Part shown: piece after piece, positions 5,111 through 5,506 of the stretch
Numbering within the stretch: position 1 is the stretch's first letter
How the letters are laid out: every line of letters starts with the position of its first letter
Assembly: GCA_003565035.1 (NCBI GenBank)
Contig: PXDP01000300.1
Span: forward strand, 1-5,506
From: PVC group bacterium
Lineage (GTDB): Bacteria > Verrucomicrobiota > Kiritimatiellia > SS1-B-03-39 > UBA6053
Length of the DNA: 5,506 nt
Direction of reading: 5' to 3'
Notes under the pieces: model-generated
Databases searched by the model: none
What the model saw: the letters and a program-made list of their open reading frames with translations, nothing else
What the model was told of the DNA's origin: nothing
Translations under genes and position numbers: made by a program

Positions 5111-5165
5111 CTGCAACAGGTGCGCACAACGCTTGCAACAACGCTTGCAACAGGTGCGCACAACG
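5111..5165. repeat. Three-unit direct-repeat array upstream of the BMC operon
   Basis: Two perfect copies of TGCAACAGGTGCGCACAACG lie at 5112-5131 and 5146-5165. Between them is a shortened unit, CTTGCAACAACG (5132-5143), which equals the long unit with GGTGCGCACA removed. Each long unit holds the 8-bp palindrome GTGCGCAC (5120-5127 and 5154-5161), with centres 34 bp apart. The array is about 110-165 bp upstream of pduL and about 100-155 bp upstream of the transposase start. A repeated dyad in this place fits an operator for a pathway regulator. A replication-slippage product, or DNA linked to the transposase, are alternatives. Confidence 0.6.
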
Positions 5166-5254
5166 GGAAATTTAAAAAAATATCAAAAAAGTCGCGGAAG
5201 AAGCCAACCCACCGGGGTGTAGGGAAATGAGATTCATTCCTTTCATTCACACCT

Positions 5255-5260
5255 GGAGAG
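5255..5260 (+). promoter_or_regulatory. Ribosome binding site of the transposase gene
   Basis: GGAGAG lies six bases before the ATG at 5267. It fixes that start, which is otherwise supported only by a partial protein. Confidence 0.6.
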
Positions 5261-5266
5261 TTCAAG

Positions 5267-5506
5267 ATGCCCTTTCACCCCACTCCTTTGACTTCACGTA
5301 AACGCGGACTTCGGATCCTGCCAAAGTCCGGGGGATACTTCGTTCATGTCACCAGCCGCGTCGTTCAGCAGAAATTTTTGTTTGGTGATCAAGAAAAAGC
5401 TGTTTTTACAGACCTTCTCTACCGCTGGGCTGATTTTTCCGGCATTGGGATTCTCACCTATTGCCTGATGAACAATCACGTCCATTTACTGCTTTGGATC
5501 CCCCCG
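5267..5506 (+). CDS. REP-associated tyrosine (Y1/HUH) transposase, N-terminal part
   Basis: The first 80 codons of a gene that runs off the right edge. The protein resembles REP-associated tyrosine transposases (RAYTs, IS200/IS605-related Y1 transposase fold), single-strand DNA endonucleases that act on hairpins. Seen are the opening GGYFVHVTSRVV (22-33), FLFGDQEKAVF (37-47), and ILTYCLMNNHVHLLLWIP (62-79). The last includes the HUH metal motif as His71-Val72-His73. The catalytic Tyr lies downstream, outside the window. Such genes are often domesticated single copies in PVC genomes. It is transcribed away from the BMC operon and shares the 266-bp intergenic region; nothing suggests a part in the metabolism. 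The frame is intact as far as it goes. Confidence 0.85.
   Translation, partial: MPFHPTPLTSRKRGLRILPKSGGYFVHVTSRVVQQKFLFGDQEKAVFTDLLYRWADFSGIGILTYCLMNNHVHLLLWIPP

Larger units (their letters stand above)
5001..5266. other. Divergent intergenic region, presumed operon promoter
   Basis: A 266-bp AT-rich stretch between the BMC operon and the divergent transposase gene. It has no convincing gene. The operon promoter should be here, but no strong sigma-70 match stands out on the minus strand. The best I find is TTGTAA (plus 5081-5086) with an 18-bp gap to TTTTAT (5057-5062), which matches weakly and overlaps the loop of an inverted repeat. The direct-repeat array and inverted repeat within are listed separately. 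Confidence 0.4.

Noticed and set aside
5001..5150. A 50-codon N-terminal extension of PduL with a hydrophobic stretch that looks like a membrane segment
   Set aside because: It translates AT-rich DNA and the direct repeats, lacks family support, and would make PduL much longer than usual. The start at 5000 gives the normal length and targeting helix.
5111..5165. A CRISPR array
   Set aside because: The units are 22, 12 and 22 bp in direct contact, with no unique spacers and no cas genes nearby.

Overview
The window holds most of a bacterial microcompartment (BMC) operon, transcribed on the minus strand, and the 5' part of a divergent transposase gene on the plus strand. The gene set is phosphotransacylase PduL, three hexameric shell proteins, acetate kinase, CoA-acylating aldehyde dehydrogenase and at least two, probably three, pentameric shell proteins. 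It matches the Planctomycetes/Verrucomicrobia (PVM) type of BMC, known for degrading the L-fucose and L-rhamnose products that pass through lactaldehyde. The source is therefore probably a PVC-superphylum bacterium. The transposase fragment resembles REP-associated (Y1/HUH) transposases that I recall from Verrucomicrobiota, Lentisphaerota and Kiritimatiellota; that finer placement is inference.

Layout in transcription order, right to left. 5001-5266 is a 266-bp AT-rich divergent intergenic region with a direct-repeat array (5111-5165) and a nested inverted repeat (5036-5075). Then come pduL (4314-5000), a spacer with a GC-rich hairpin (4267-4285), BMC-H 1 (3972-4241), BMC-H 2 (3675-3953), ackA (2462-3661), a 65-bp spacer, BMC-H 3 (2103-2396), BMC-P 1 (1788-2099), aldehyde dehydrogenase (301-1764), BMC-P 2 (20-286), and the first codons of a further gene, probably a third BMC-P (1-23). 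Most gaps are 3-23 bp, and the last junction is an ATGA overlap, so this reads as one operon that continues past the left edge. The aldolase and NAD-recycling dehydrogenase typical of PVM loci would lie outside the window.

The genes fit together as a lumenal route. The dehydrogenase turns an aldehyde and CoA into acyl-CoA and NADH, PduL converts acyl-CoA to acyl-phosphate and frees CoA inside the shell, and acetate kinase makes ATP and the carboxylate. The hexamers build the facets and pores, and the pentamers cap the vertices. The dehydrogenase and PduL both begin with short helices that look like encapsulation peptides.

The main points worth a second look are an acetate kinase with changes at several positions catalytic in the classical enzyme, a 9-bp tandem repeat that runs through its stop codon, the repeat array upstream of the operon, and three shell hexamers with three different pore loops.
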